Shown: piece after piece, positions 34,123-43,636 of the stretch
Layout: each line of letters begins with the position of its first letter
How positions within the stretch are numbered: position 1 is the first letter of the stretch
Assembly (NCBI GenBank): GCA_001603075.1
Contig: LVBB01000022.1
Location: 1-64,000, forward strand
Direction: 5' to 3'
From: Phycisphaerales bacterium Planc_01
Lineage (GTDB): Bacteria; Planctomycetota; Phycisphaerae; Sedimentisphaerales; Anaerobacaceae
Length of the DNA: 64,000 nucleotides
Made by a program: the position numbers and the translations under genes
Notes under the pieces: generated by a model
What the model was told of the DNA's origin: nothing
Database searches by the model: none
Seen by the model: the letters and a program-made list of their open reading frames with translations, nothing else

Positions 34123-35577
34123 TCACTTGCCCGGCGGCAGGATGGTGACATCAATCGAACGGACCTCGCCCAGTGTGGACAGGGGCCGATCGAAATCCTC
34201 CGGTCGCCCCACCACCAGGATTTGCAGGACATCAGGCCTCAGATGCGCGCGGGCAGCCCTGAGGACATCGGCCTTCGTGACCTTCTCGATCCGCTCTCGG
34301 GTCTGCTGCAGGAAGTCGGGCGGATAGCCGTAATACTCATAGGTCATCAGGCGACTGATGATCTGGCCCGTGCTGTCGAAGTTGAACACGAACGAGTTCA
34401 GGTAGCTGTCCTTGGCCAGTTCCAGTTCCTCGTCGGTCACTTCCTCCTGGGTCATCTTCCGGGCCTCCTCGCGGATGGCCTCGATCGCGTGGACGGTGCT
34501 CTCCGACTTCGTCTGGCAGCCCATGGCGAAAACGCCGGGACGGTCGTAGCGTGTGGCGTAGGTCCCGAAGACCGAATAGGCCAGACCCTGTCGCGAGCGC
34601 ACGTTCTTGAACAATCGCCCGGTGAAGCCGCCTCCAAGGATGTGGTTCATCAGCGTCAGCGCCGCATAGTCCGGGTCGCTCATCCGCCCGCCGATGTGGC
34701 CGATGTAGATATTCGACTGGTTGAGGTCCCCCCGGGCCACGAGGTTCACCGTGGCCCGCCACGCATAATCCACCTCGGGCGAGGGCGGCAGGTCCAGATC
34801 GATCTTCTCCCATCCGTCGAAGGCCTTCTCGATCCGGGCGATCATCTCTTGCGCGTCGAAATCGCCCCAGACGGCCAGCATCATGTTGTTGGGCCCGAAG
34901 AACCGCTTGTGGAACGCCACCAGGTCGTCGCGGGTGATGCTGTCGATGGTCGCGTACTCGGTGTGCCGGGCGTACACGCTCTCGGGACCGTAGATCAGCT
35001 TGTCGAACTCGCGCGAGGCGATGGAGCGGGGCGAATCGTTGCGCCGGGCGATGGCGCTGCGGTGCTGCATCTTGGCCAATTCGATCTTGTCCTGGCGGAA
35101 CGCCGGATGCATCAGCACGTCGGCCAGAATCCCCAGCCCCTTGCCAATGTCTTCCTTGAGCACCGACACCGAGACATATCCCGAATCCTGCCCGATGCCC
35201 GTTTCGACCGAGGCGGCGATCTGCTCCAGTTCGTCGTCCAGCTCGTCGCCGGTCCTGCTCTTCGTCCCGCCGGTGCGCATGACCTCGCCGGTGATGTCGG
35301 CCAGGCCCACCTTGTCGGCCGGCTCGTAGATAGACCCCACACGAATGCGGCCGGACAGGGAGATCAGCGGCAGCTCATGATCCTCCAGCAGGAGCAGCCA
35401 CATCCCGTTGGACAGGGTCACACGCTGCACCTCAGGCACGACCACGTCGCGAAGGCTCGGGTATTTCAGTTGCATGTGGTCCGTGGCACGCTGCGCCGTC
35501 ACCGGCGAAACCGCCAGAAACAATACCGCCACCGCACAGAGAACCGGTGACAGATGACATACTCGTTGGCTTCTCAT
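34123..35577 (-). CDS. M16 peptidase, non-catalytic subunit
   Basis: This 484-residue exported M16-fold protein has a signal peptide and the C-terminal R/Y pair block RLFKNVRSRQGLAYSVFGTY, but the HxxEH zinc motif is absent (the equivalent region reads GLADITGEVM). In paired M16 systems such a subunit forms the peptide-binding half of a heterodimer. It lies 16 bases after the catalytic M16 gene and is therefore its likely partner. Confidence 0.85.
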   Translation of the reverse strand: MRSQRVCHLSPVLCAVAVLFLAVSPVTAQRATDHMQLKYPSLRDVVVPEVQRVTLSNGMWLLLLEDHELPLISLSGRIRVGSIYEPADKVGLADITGEVMRTGGTKSRTGDELDDELEQIAASVETGIGQDSGYVSVSVLKEDIGKGLGILADVLMHPAFRQDKIELAKMQHRSAIARRNDSPRSIASREFDKLIYGPESVYARHTEYATIDSITRDDLVAFHKRFFGPNNMMLAVWGDFDAQEMIARIEKAFDGWEKIDLDLPPSPEVDYAWRATVNLVARGDLNQSNIYIGHIGGRMSDPDYAALTLMNHILGGGFTGRLFKNVRSRQGLAYSVFGTYATRYDRPGVFAMGCQTKSESTVHAIEAIREEARKMTQEEVTDEELELAKDSYLNSFVFNFDSTGQIISRLMTYEYYGYPPDFLQQTRERIEKVTKADVLRAARAHLRPDVLQILVVGRPEDFDRPLSTLGEVRSIDVTILPPGK

Positions 35578-35593
35578 ATTCCCGCTCCCCTAT

Positions 35594-37132
35594 TCAGGAT
35601 TCGTTTTCGCCGGCCATCGTCTCGATGATGCCGACGGTTCGGTTCTTCGTCGTAAAACAGGCTCGGGCGACCCGCTGGATGTCCTCGGCGGTGACCCGGT
35701 CGATCCGTTCGAGCTGTTGGAACAGGTTTCGCCAATCGCCCGTCAGCACCTCGTAGAACGTCAACTGCTCCGCCAGGCCCGAGTTGGAGTCGAGCTGCCG
35801 AACCAGAGCGGCGCGGGCCCGCGTCTTGGCCTTCTGCAACTCCTGCTCGCTGACCGGCTCGTTCCTGAGCCTCTCGATTTCGTCGTAGATCGCCCGTTCG
35901 CACTCCTGGTTCGTGTGGCCCCTGGCCGGCATGGCGTAGAACAGGAACAGCCCCGGGTACTTCTGACCGGGCATGCCCTGGAAGCCCGAGGTGGCCATCG
36001 CGATCCGCTTGTCCTTGACGAGACTGCGGTACAGCCGTGACGTGCGCCCACTGCCCATGATGTCCGTGATGGCATCGAACACCGCGTTGTCCTCGTGCTG
36101 AATGCTCGGCTTGTGGTATCCGATCAGAACGAAGGGCTGGGCCGGGTCTTCCACGACGACGCGGCGCTCGCCCGGCTGCGGGGGCTCGACCGTCACGACC
36201 GGCCCCGGCGCCGGACGAAGGGGAATCCGTCCGAAGTACTCCCGCGCCAGCGTCTTGACGCGGGCCGGATCGACGTCGCCGACGATGGCCACCGTCAGAT
36301 TGCTCGGCACGTAGTGCGTCCGAAAGAACGCCTCGGCCTGCGCGCGGGTCACGGCCTCGATGTCGCTCATGTGTCCGATGACCGGCTGGCCGTAGGGATG
36401 GGCCTTGTACGCCGCCGCAAGGAATTCCTCCAGCAGTTTGCCGACCGGCTGGGTTTCCGTGCGGAGCCGGCGCTCTTCCATAACCACGTCCTTCTCGTTG
36501 TAGAACTCGCGCAGGACGGGATTGAGGAACCGATCCGACTCCATCAGCATCCAGAGCTCAAGCTTGTTGGCCGGCAGGCTCACGAAATAGACCGTGTAGT
36601 CGGAACTGGTCCCGGCGTTGAGCCCCACCCCGCCGGCCCGCTTGAGGATCTCGTCGAACTCATCGTGCACCAGATACTGCTGGGCCTGCTCCTGCGCCTC
36701 GGCGAGCCGGCTTTGCAGTTCGGCCAACTTCTGCTCGTCGGCCGAACCGCCCTTGAGCCGCTCGGCTCGGATCGCCTCGAAGATCTCGTCGATCTTCGCC
36801 AGCGCCCTGGCCTCGGCCTCGGGGTCTCGGGTGCCAATCGTCCGCGTGCCCTTGAAGGCCATATGCTCGAAGAGATGCGCCAGGCCCGTCAGGCCGGTGA
36901 CTTCGTCCACGGCGCCGACGTTGGCATGCGTGAAACATGTCACGACCGGTGCCTCGGGCCGCCGAAGCACGATGAACTTCAGTCCGTTGTCCAGCGAGAA
37001 TTCGGTCACGCGCGACTCGAATTCCACCAGGTTCTGGGCCAGACCCGACGGCCCCGTCGCCAGCAACACAGCCAGCAAGGGCAATACGACCGAGCCGACC
37101 GCCCGCCGCCAAACCGCACTTACTCGTCCCAT
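35594..37132 (-). CDS. M16 zinc peptidase, catalytic subunit
   Basis: The 512-residue exported zinc peptidase has HLFEHMAFKG (HxxEH, near residue 85) and a downstream Glu in VVMEERRLRTE. Between them lies a long, charged helical insert (about residues 98-165: EARALAKIDEIFEAIRAERL region) not found in short M16 enzymes. Signal peptide about 1-33. ATG 37132 has GAGGAG 7 bases upstream. It pairs with the non-catalytic M16 gene downstream. Confidence 0.88.
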   Translation of the reverse strand: MGRVSAVWRRAVGSVVLPLLAVLLATGPSGLAQNLVEFESRVTEFSLDNGLKFIVLRRPEAPVVTCFTHANVGAVDEVTGLTGLAHLFEHMAFKGTRTIGTRDPEAEARALAKIDEIFEAIRAERLKGGSADEQKLAELQSRLAEAQEQAQQYLVHDEFDEILKRAGGVGLNAGTSSDYTVYFVSLPANKLELWMLMESDRFLNPVLREFYNEKDVVMEERRLRTETQPVGKLLEEFLAAAYKAHPYGQPVIGHMSDIEAVTRAQAEAFFRTHYVPSNLTVAIVGDVDPARVKTLAREYFGRIPLRPAPGPVVTVEPPQPGERRVVVEDPAQPFVLIGYHKPSIQHEDNAVFDAITDIMGSGRTSRLYRSLVKDKRIAMATSGFQGMPGQKYPGLFLFYAMPARGHTNQECERAIYDEIERLRNEPVSEQELQKAKTRARAALVRQLDSNSGLAEQLTFYEVLTGDWRNLFQQLERIDRVTAEDIQRVARACFTTKNRTVGIIETMAGENES

Positions 37133-37202
37133 CTCACTGCTCCTCAAACCGCATCGTTTCAGGATTGCCATACGCCAACATCATCCAACCGCCGACCGCC
37201 GC

Positions 37203-39875
37203 TCAGTTGTACATGAAATACACCGTGGCCTTGCAGGCCCTATCCACCCGCACGCGGACCCAGTGGGCGGAAAAGCCGTCCGGGAACTCGTGGTGCCGGT
37301 AGCCCTTGCGGAAGCGGAAGGTCTCATAGGGTTGCCAACTGCCATCGCCCAGGAAATCCACCTCCAGAGCGAAACTCACATTCTCGTCGCTGTCGTGGAC
37401 CATATGCACGACCTTCTTGTCGAAGCCGGTCATCAGGAACGGGTCCGAGACTTCGTCGGCCTGCACGGGCGTATCCCACCACGGGCCGCCCCAGCCGGCG
37501 GGCTTGCCCATCTGCCAGAGGTCGTCGAGGTTCCCGAACCACAGCCCGGATTGCGGCTGGCCCTGGTCGTGGTCGATCTGGTCCGACGCCATCACGAACA
37601 GCCCGCGCCAGTGGCAGAAATCCGGGACCACCCGCAGATGCGAGCAGATCGGCCGAATCCCCCAGATCCGACCACCGTAGGCAAACGGAGGCAGCTCGTA
37701 GAACATGCCGTGTACGTCCATCAGCAGGCGTTCCGTCACCGCATGGCGAATCCGCATCCATTCGGTGTTCCAGGCATGGTCCCAGCTATGGCTGGCCTTC
37801 GGCAGCAGATACCGTTGCCACGTGCCGTTGACCAGGACGCGCAGCACCACGCTCGACTTCGTCCAACCGGTTACGTAAAGGGTGTTGCCGCCGTACGAAC
37901 CGCTACCGGCGCTGGCGTGGACCTCGACGAAGGGATTGCGCTCGACAATGGTCCATCGGTCGCCGTCCCATTCGGCCAGCCGGCCCGCCTGACGACGGCC
38001 GAGAAACTCCTGCTCGTCATACGTGTTGTTGGCGACCACGACGCGGCCTTGCGCGGTGAAGGCACTCTTGAAATGCTCTCTGGCGCCCGTGATCTCCAGC
38101 TCCTTTCGCAGATCGAACAGATGCCTCGCTTCGAGACTGTGGACGTCCACCTCCCAGAAACCCCCTTCCATGCCCAGAAAGTAGACCTTGTCTTTGGGGT
38201 CCTTCAGGTGATCGCACGTCGCGCACAGACGGTAGTTCTTCAGGCCTTCGATCGTGCGGACGTTGCCGTCGATGTCGATCGCATAGGGTCCAATGAACGC
38301 CTGCCCGCTGGGCCAGTGCACGAACCGGTTGGCGAAGGTCCCGGTCAGCGTCACCGACGCCGGGTGACGTCGCATCGTCATATCCTCGCCGATCTCGTAG
38401 AGGCCGATCCCCTGGCCGCGAATGTGTGCGACATAGCCCACCGCCCAGAGCTTGCCAGCCCAGGGCACCAGGGCGCCGATCCCCGCCTCCGAGTCGCTGC
38501 CGAGCCCGTGGGCCATCACCGTCATCTGCGGAAAGACGCCACCGACCTGCACGGGCCGCGCGGGCGATGCTTCGGCCTGGCGCTCTTCCACATCGAGGCG
38601 TTCGAGATACGCCCGCATCGCCCGGGCGAGACTTCGCCCGAAGGCGCGGGCGCTCTCGGCGGTCACCGGCTGGCCCGCCGCGTTGGCATACGGGATCTCG
38701 AACGGCGCCGACAATCGCACGCCGTCGATGCCGCCCGCCCATCGACTGCAACTCTTGCCCGCCGCATAGTTGCGTCCCGTGTTCCACGCCTTGCCGAACG
38801 GCAGATTGTCCGAGACACGATAGACCAGCGGACCTCGCTGAAGCTCTTCGAGCAGACGGCCGAACCGCCGCTGCTCCTGCCACGTCCGCTCCTCCGAACT
38901 GCCGGGGATGTAGATCACCTCGTTGTACTCGCCTCGAATGTGCGGGCAGTGCAGATCGAAGGCGGCGCGCAGCTTGCCGTTGGACCAGTTCGGCACGAAT
39001 GTCCGCAGCGCCGCAACGGACGGATGGATGCTGGGTCCGATATAGTCGCGGTTGTGGTCGCGAGGTTTGCGGTTCTTGCCCTGGTCACCCGCCTCGACGC
39101 CGTCCTTGCCCACGAAGGGAATCGCCAGGACCTCGACGTTGCGGCCGAACCAGTAGCCGTCGTCGCTGTCGGACAACACCACGTCGAGCACGCCCTCCAG
39201 CACGAAGCTGGCCATCGACTCGCACGCGTGGTGTCGGGCGGTCAGCAGGACGCGAAAGCGCGGGTCGCCATCCAGACGGCCGGCATGAATCCGCTCGACC
39301 GACCGTCCCTGGCGTGTCTTGCACAGCTCTTCAACGCGAAGGTTGGGATGCTTGGCAAAGCCGGCCAGAAACTCCTTCAGATCGGCCTCGACATACGGCA
39401 CCGCAAAGCAGAAGCGCACCTCGGCCGCATCCTGCGAAAACGCATAGGAGAACGAGCTGCCTCTGACGGCGTCGGCGCCGAGCCATGCCCAGGTTCGCCC
39501 CCGATCGAGACTGACGGCCGGGCCGCGCACGCCGATCGGGTTGTTGCCGCTGAATTGGAAGCGCAGCGTCCGGCCTTCGGCCCCGCGCACTCGGAAGTTC
39601 CAATAGAACCACCATCCCTCCGTGTCGCGCAGATCAGACCGCAGATAGACGGTGTCCGCCTCCATCCGCTCGACCACGATATTGCCGCCGGGATAGTCCG
39701 CATCGACGACGATACCGCCGACCGGGCCCTGCCCCCAGCCAACCTTCGACCCATCAGACAGGAAGAAGGCCATGATAAGAACCGCCGCTTGCAGGACGAA
39801 TCTCCGTGACGGTGGCCTGGGGAATCCCGACAGAGGCCGGGATCGGCCCAGATAAGCTGGATCGGAACGCACCAT
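37203..39875 (-). CDS. M14-type carboxypeptidase fused to a beta-propeller-like domain
   Basis: The 890-residue exported protein has a basic N-terminus and signal-type hydrophobic segment (about 23-40), then a region with M14 zinc-carboxypeptidase features: RFRVLLTARHHACESMASFV (HxxE near 215) and FDLHCPHIRGEYN (zinc His). The second half (about residue 440 to the end) has repeated strands such as ALVPWAGKLWAVGYVA, GNTLYVTGW and GLWFGNLDDLWQMG, which suggests a propeller. A proteolytic role is likely; the fold of the C-terminus is inferred. Weak AGGGAA precedes ATG 39875. Confidence 0.65.
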   Translation of the reverse strand: MVRSDPAYLGRSRPLSGFPRPPSRRFVLQAAVLIMAFFLSDGSKVGWGQGPVGGIVVDADYPGGNIVVERMEADTVYLRSDLRDTEGWWFYWNFRVRGAEGRTLRFQFSGNNPIGVRGPAVSLDRGRTWAWLGADAVRGSSFSYAFSQDAAEVRFCFAVPYVEADLKEFLAGFAKHPNLRVEELCKTRQGRSVERIHAGRLDGDPRFRVLLTARHHACESMASFVLEGVLDVVLSDSDDGYWFGRNVEVLAIPFVGKDGVEAGDQGKNRKPRDHNRDYIGPSIHPSVAALRTFVPNWSNGKLRAAFDLHCPHIRGEYNEVIYIPGSSEERTWQEQRRFGRLLEELQRGPLVYRVSDNLPFGKAWNTGRNYAAGKSCSRWAGGIDGVRLSAPFEIPYANAAGQPVTAESARAFGRSLARAMRAYLERLDVEERQAEASPARPVQVGGVFPQMTVMAHGLGSDSEAGIGALVPWAGKLWAVGYVAHIRGQGIGLYEIGEDMTMRRHPASVTLTGTFANRFVHWPSGQAFIGPYAIDIDGNVRTIEGLKNYRLCATCDHLKDPKDKVYFLGMEGGFWEVDVHSLEARHLFDLRKELEITGAREHFKSAFTAQGRVVVANNTYDEQEFLGRRQAGRLAEWDGDRWTIVERNPFVEVHASAGSGSYGGNTLYVTGWTKSSVVLRVLVNGTWQRYLLPKASHSWDHAWNTEWMRIRHAVTERLLMDVHGMFYELPPFAYGGRIWGIRPICSHLRVVPDFCHWRGLFVMASDQIDHDQGQPQSGLWFGNLDDLWQMGKPAGWGGPWWDTPVQADEVSDPFLMTGFDKKVVHMVHDSDENVSFALEVDFLGDGSWQPYETFRFRKGYRHHEFPDGFSAHWVRVRVDRACKATVYFMYN

Positions 39876-40030
39876 TCGATTCCCTTCCGGTGATCTGCCA
39901 GATATCCCGTCGGCCGACATTCGGCAGTTGTTCGGAGGCGCACTATACCCCACGGCGCCCCCGTCGTCAACGACACCCGGCATCATGGAAAGGACGGATC
40001 GAAAGGAGCACCCTTGCCGCAGCCGGCATC

Positions 40031-41515
40031 CTACCACATCGGGTCCCAGACGGGCAGCTTCTGCGTCGGCTGGGCCAGAATCTTGCGGACCTCGTCGGGC
40101 ACGTCATCGCGATGCACGATGATGTTGTAGACGTTGTCGTCGAACCAGTCATCGTACATGGTCCAGAGTCCGCCGCTGCCCCGGTCGCTGCCCCAACTGT
40201 TCTCGACGAGCCACTTGACCGGCGTTCCGTCGACCAGATCGACGCCGATGAACGCCATGCCGTGATTGATCGTGCTGTCCCGCAAGAGGAGCCGCTCGGT
40301 CTTGTTCAGGCCCATGTCGAGGGCATAAACCGATTCGTAGTCGTACAGATTGCGGGCCATGATCCCGGCCTTGCTGTCCTGGTCGGGCGAGACGTCGGCG
40401 GCGAAGTAGACCGGCTGGTTGCTCAATAGCACCTTGACGACGAGGTCCTTGAGGGTCTGAATGTCCACGCTCGCATAGCTGGCGTTTCGTCCGTCGTACA
40501 GGTTCTTGGTCATCGCGATCTCGTAGTGACCGCCCTCCGGACGGATCGGATCGTTCGCCACGTTGACGTACTGACGCAGGTCCAGACCCACGAACTCGTC
40601 ATAGAACGATTGGGGCCTAAAGGTGCGCAGCACGCTCCAATCCTGCTCGACCCGGTAGCCGTCGTCCTTCTTCTCGCTGGCCTGGTCTTCGGCGGAATCA
40701 CCGTCATTCTCGGCCTTCTCCTCGTCGCCCTTGGCGGCCTTGCCTTTTGCCTTATGGCGCCAGGAGAACTCCTCCGGCGGCTCTCCCAGGTTCAGCACGA
40801 GCACGCGATACACCTCGGCCAGCATCTTCGGCTTGGCGTCGCGCATCTTCCGGACCGAGCCGGTCTCCTGGTAGATCTCGCGCATCTCGGCGGCGCTCTT
40901 GCGCAGCAGGCGCGCCAGGGCGCGGTTCATCATGCCCGTGTTCTCCGAGCTGGCGGTCTCGGCCATCGCCTCCTTCGGGATCACGCCGTATTTGGTAACC
41001 AGATCCACGAAGTTCTCCCAATACCCGCCATCCGAGGCCGGGTCTTTCAGCAGGAATACCATATCGCGGTCCTGGAGGTCCCGATCGCGGTACTCGATCA
41101 TGTATTCGAGGAAGCTGTTGGCCTTCTCCATCTTGTCCCAGAACTGAAGATAGATATGGGAGAACTCGAAGTCGTCCAGATCGAGCTTGTTGAGCACCAC
41201 CGGCTTGATCGTATTGAACCCGGCGAACATCCAGCATCGTCCGCTGCTCTTCTGGTTGCTGATGCCCTTGGTCTTGATCTTGTGGCTGAACTGCTTGTTG
41301 TGCGCCGCGAGAATCTCGCGGTTCTCGGCGATATCGCGGATGCCCGTGCTGGTCAGCGCGTTGCGCATCGCCCGCGCGTGCGCGTCCATCTGGAACTCGC
41401 TTCGAATCCGCTCGATCTGCGACGGCGCCAGCGCCCCGTCCTGGGCCGCCGCACCGGCCGAAAGAACCAACCACGCCAACAGCACCCCCATCAACCGCAC
41501 CATAGCATCTCTCAT
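40031..41515 (-). CDS. Exported bleomycin-hydrolase/aminopeptidase C-type peptidase (C1B)
   Basis: The 494-residue cysteine peptidase carries all three catalytic residues: Cys94 in SSGRCWMFAG, His418 in INHGMAF and Asn439 in VENSWGS. Relatives (PepC, Blh) are cytoplasmic hexamers, but here a signal peptide (MRDAMVRLMGVLLAWLVLSA) precedes the domain. A charged insert (residues about 265-300, Lys/Glu/Asp-rich) is also unusual. ATG 41515 has GGAGGT 5 bases upstream. It is divergent from the 41745 gene. Confidence 0.88.
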   Translation of the reverse strand: MRDAMVRLMGVLLAWLVLSAGAAAQDGALAPSQIERIRSEFQMDAHARAMRNALTSTGIRDIAENREILAAHNKQFSHKIKTKGISNQKSSGRCWMFAGFNTIKPVVLNKLDLDDFEFSHIYLQFWDKMEKANSFLEYMIEYRDRDLQDRDMVFLLKDPASDGGYWENFVDLVTKYGVIPKEAMAETASSENTGMMNRALARLLRKSAAEMREIYQETGSVRKMRDAKPKMLAEVYRVLVLNLGEPPEEFSWRHKAKGKAAKGDEEKAENDGDSAEDQASEKKDDGYRVEQDWSVLRTFRPQSFYDEFVGLDLRQYVNVANDPIRPEGGHYEIAMTKNLYDGRNASYASVDIQTLKDLVVKVLLSNQPVYFAADVSPDQDSKAGIMARNLYDYESVYALDMGLNKTERLLLRDSTINHGMAFIGVDLVDGTPVKWLVENSWGSDRGSGGLWTMYDDWFDDNVYNIIVHRDDVPDEVRKILAQPTQKLPVWDPMW

Positions 41516-41599
41516 CGGAGACCTCCAGATATCGCACCTGCATTTATGGTCACTTGACGCTCGCACCGAATCGGCATCCCGCCGCCGGTGGAAGGCTTC

Positions 41600-41628
41600 A
41601 CTATCGGCCCGGCTCGGCCCTCTGTCAA
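41600..41628 (-). promoter_or_regulatory. Promoter for bleomycin-hydrolase-type gene
   Basis: On the minus strand TTGACA (41628-41623), 17 bases and GATAGT (41605-41600) lie about 85 bases before ATG 41515. Confidence 0.5.
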
Positions 41629-41677
41629 CCCTTCTATTCCGTCAATTCGGCCGGCACGATCCCCGCGGCGTTCGGTA

Positions 41678-41706
41678 TTGACGGCCTCGCCGGACCGCTC
41701 TACGAT
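41678..41706 (+). promoter_or_regulatory. Promoter for pseudopilin-like gene
   Basis: TTGACG (41678-41683), 17 bases and TACGAT (41701-41706) lie about 38 bases before ATG 41745. Confidence 0.5.
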
Positions 41707-41744
41707 GACATGCGACAATCTCAGAAACGATGAAGGGGCAGGCT

Positions 41745-42290
41745 ATGAACGCACGCAAGAACGAACGATCGAACCGTGCTCTGATCCCCATGCGGCGGAC
41801 GAACGGCGGCGCGATCGTCAATCTCGTCTTTGCCGTGGTCTTCTTCGGGCTGCTCGCCCTTGGCGTCGTCTGGCTTCTCAAAATGGTCGGCGATGCGGGT
41901 CAGCAATATTCCACCGCCATGGTCCAGACCAGCCACAGGGCCTCGGCGTTGAAGTGCCAGAACAATCTGCGCACGATCGCGCAGAGCATCCAGATGTATG
42001 CCATCGGCAATGAGAGTCTGCCGCCAACCCAGCAGGCTTTGATGGACTACTGCGGCTACGGATCGCGATTGTTCCATTGCGACGAACCCAACGCGCCGCA
42101 GTACGTCTACATCGCGGGCCAGAGCCTGGACATGCCGCCGACGAACGTCCTGCTGTACGAGCCGCAGCCCGTCCACGATGGCAAGTGCAGCGTCCTGTTC
42201 CTCGACGGCCAGATCGCCATGCTCAGCCCCGAGGAGCTGAAATTCGCCGTCGAAGCCACCGTCGCGATCATCGAGCGAAGGCAGAGATGA
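41745..42290 (+). CDS. Pseudopilin-like protein with C-terminal DG motif
   Basis: The 181-residue protein has one N-terminal transmembrane helix (about 26-47, IVNLVFAVVFFGLLALGVVW), then SALKCQNNLRTIAQSIQMYA typical of planctomycete type II-pseudopilin-like proteins, and a C-terminal HDGKCSVLFLDGQIAML (H-x9-DG) motif. Unlike the 57661 prepilin it lacks the Gly-Phe-Thr-Leu-Ile-Glu processing site. AAGGGG precedes ATG 41745; ATG 41730 is an alternative. Confidence 0.65.
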   Translation: MNARKNERSNRALIPMRRTNGGAIVNLVFAVVFFGLLALGVVWLLKMVGDAGQQYSTAMVQTSHRASALKCQNNLRTIAQSIQMYAIGNESLPPTQQALMDYCGYGSRLFHCDEPNAPQYVYIAGQSLDMPPTNVLLYEPQPVHDGKCSVLFLDGQIAMLSPEELKFAVEATVAIIERRQR

Positions 42291-42297
42291 CGACCGT

Positions 42298-42768
42298 TCA
42301 GCCGACCCGGCCAACCATCCGACAGACCGTTTCGAGGTGGATGCGATCCACGTCGTCGAAGGCTGCCGGCTGATCGGAATCGATATCGAGCACCGCCACC
42401 AACTCGCCCTGCGGCGTAAGTACGGGCACCACGATCTCCGAACGCGTCGAGTGCGAACAGGCGATATGACCGTCAAACGCGCGAACGTCCGGCACGATCT
42501 GGGTCTGCCGCAGGCGCGCGGCGGCGCCGCACACGCCTCGGTCGAAAGAGATCTCCAGGCACCCATGCGGGCCCTGATAGGGACCGACCTTGAGCACCCC
42601 CCGCGCAACGACGCGATAGAACCCCGTCCAGTCGAACCACTCGAATCGGTTGTGCAACTCGCACACCACCGTCGCCATGACCGCAATCAGGTCCGTCTCA
42701 GCCGCGATCAGCCGCTCGATGCCATCGATGGTCCGGTCATACAACTGGTGTTTCTCGTTCGAATCCAT
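42298..42768 (-). CDS. Free methionine-(R)-sulfoxide reductase (GAF domain)
   Basis: The 156-residue GAF protein has the fRMsr signature: GPYQGPHGC, RGVCGAAA and GHIACSHSTRSEIVVP, providing three Cys positions matching those of E. coli YebR. It reduces free L-methionine-(R)-sulfoxide and is cytoplasmic. The residue after HIAC is Ser rather than the commoner Asp. It converges with the 41745 gene, with 7 bases between the stop codons. Confidence 0.88.
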   Translation of the reverse strand: MDSNEKHQLYDRTIDGIERLIAAETDLIAVMATVVCELHNRFEWFDWTGFYRVVARGVLKVGPYQGPHGCLEISFDRGVCGAAARLRQTQIVPDVRAFDGHIACSHSTRSEIVVPVLTPQGELVAVLDIDSDQPAAFDDVDRIHLETVCRMVGRVG

Positions 42769-42791
42769 TGCTCATCCGATGGCAGGGCGTG

Positions 42792-43601
42792 CTACCGCTC
42801 GATCGCGCCGTCGGCCCCAGGCGGCGGACAGGGATGCGTGAACGGGAGGCGGCCACCCGGCCATGCCCCTTTGGCGTCGTGCTGCAGAGCCGCGTAATTC
42901 CGGGCCAGTTCGATCACCGCGTCATCGCTTTCGTCGACATATAACTCCAGCCAATGTCCCTCGACCCCCTTCTTCGCGACCCGTATCCCCGCCGCCAGGC
43001 GTCCGCGATGGTCGCCGCCGGCACAGTCGCCCGCGACGAGCGCCGCCATCAGGCGGTCGGCGAAGCTGCCCTGCGTCTGCTCGTAGGCCCGGGCCATGGC
43101 GAAGACGACTTCGCAACCGGCCAGCGTATTGCCCTGGCAGGCGTAGTATCGGCCGCTGGCAGCACCCCACCACAGGCCCGATGGGTCGGCGTCGGCCGGA
43201 TTGCGGTTGGCCGCCCGGCCCGACATGTCGATGATCGCCAGTTGCCGCTTGTCCCGACGCGGGTCGTCCCGCAACAGTTCGGCAAGGACCTGCTCGGGCA
43301 GATGCCCCTCGGCCAGCAAGTCCAATGCCTGCTCGGCCCACGCGGGATTGTGCCAATGCTGCGTGCAGAAGGCGCCGACGCCGGCGCGCACGTACGGAAC
43401 CACCTTGCCCACCGCCGGGTACTTGCTCGCCACCGCGGCGCCGCAAACACCCGTATTGGGGTCGACCGCCACGATGGAGAACGTCCCGGATACGGCCATC
43501 CGCAAACCGTGGCCTGATTGCACGGCTTGGGGCTCCGCGCCCGGCCGGCATCCGAAGAGAATCACAACAACGAACAGGGACATGCGCCATAGTGTCTGCA
43601 T
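42792..43601 (-). CDS. DUF1028 family lipoprotein
   Basis: The 269-residue protein has a lipoprotein signal (MSLFVVVILFGC) and a DUF1028 domain: AVSGTFSIVAVDPNTGVCGA, then VGKVVPYVRAGVGAFCTQ and LLAEGHLPEQVLAELL. DUF1028 has an Ntn-hydrolase-like fold, and its Thr after Gly (here GTFS) is the proposed nucleophile; the substrate is unknown. The start is uncertain: ATG 43601 sits 6 bases from a -10-like sequence (leaderless candidate), while ATG 43667 has GGAGGA upstream. Its first part is the parent of the chimeric gene at 45633-45896. Confidence 0.75.
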   Translation of the reverse strand: MQTLWRMSLFVVVILFGCRPGAEPQAVQSGHGLRMAVSGTFSIVAVDPNTGVCGAAVASKYPAVGKVVPYVRAGVGAFCTQHWHNPAWAEQALDLLAEGHLPEQVLAELLRDDPRRDKRQLAIIDMSGRAANRNPADADPSGLWWGAASGRYYACQGNTLAGCEVVFAMARAYEQTQGSFADRLMAALVAGDCAGGDHRGRLAAGIRVAKKGVEGHWLELYVDESDDAVIELARNYAALQHDAKGAWPGGRLPFTHPCPPPGADGAIER

Positions 43602-43607
43602 GGCTCC

Positions 43608-43636
43608 CATAAACACCGCGACGGTCGCTCTGTCAA
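43608..43636 (-). promoter_or_regulatory. DUF1028 promoter abutting start codon
   Basis: On the minus strand TTGACA (43636-43631), 17 bases, TTTATG (43613-43608), 6 bases, then ATG 43601. The -10 box is weak (3 of 6), but the same arrangement is kept in the related copy at 45903-45931. Confidence 0.4.

Noticed and set aside
36618-39809. Very long open frame on the plus strand (over 1000 codons)
   Set aside because: It lies antisense to the M16 and M14 genes and has no recognisable motifs; long antisense frames are expected at this GC content.
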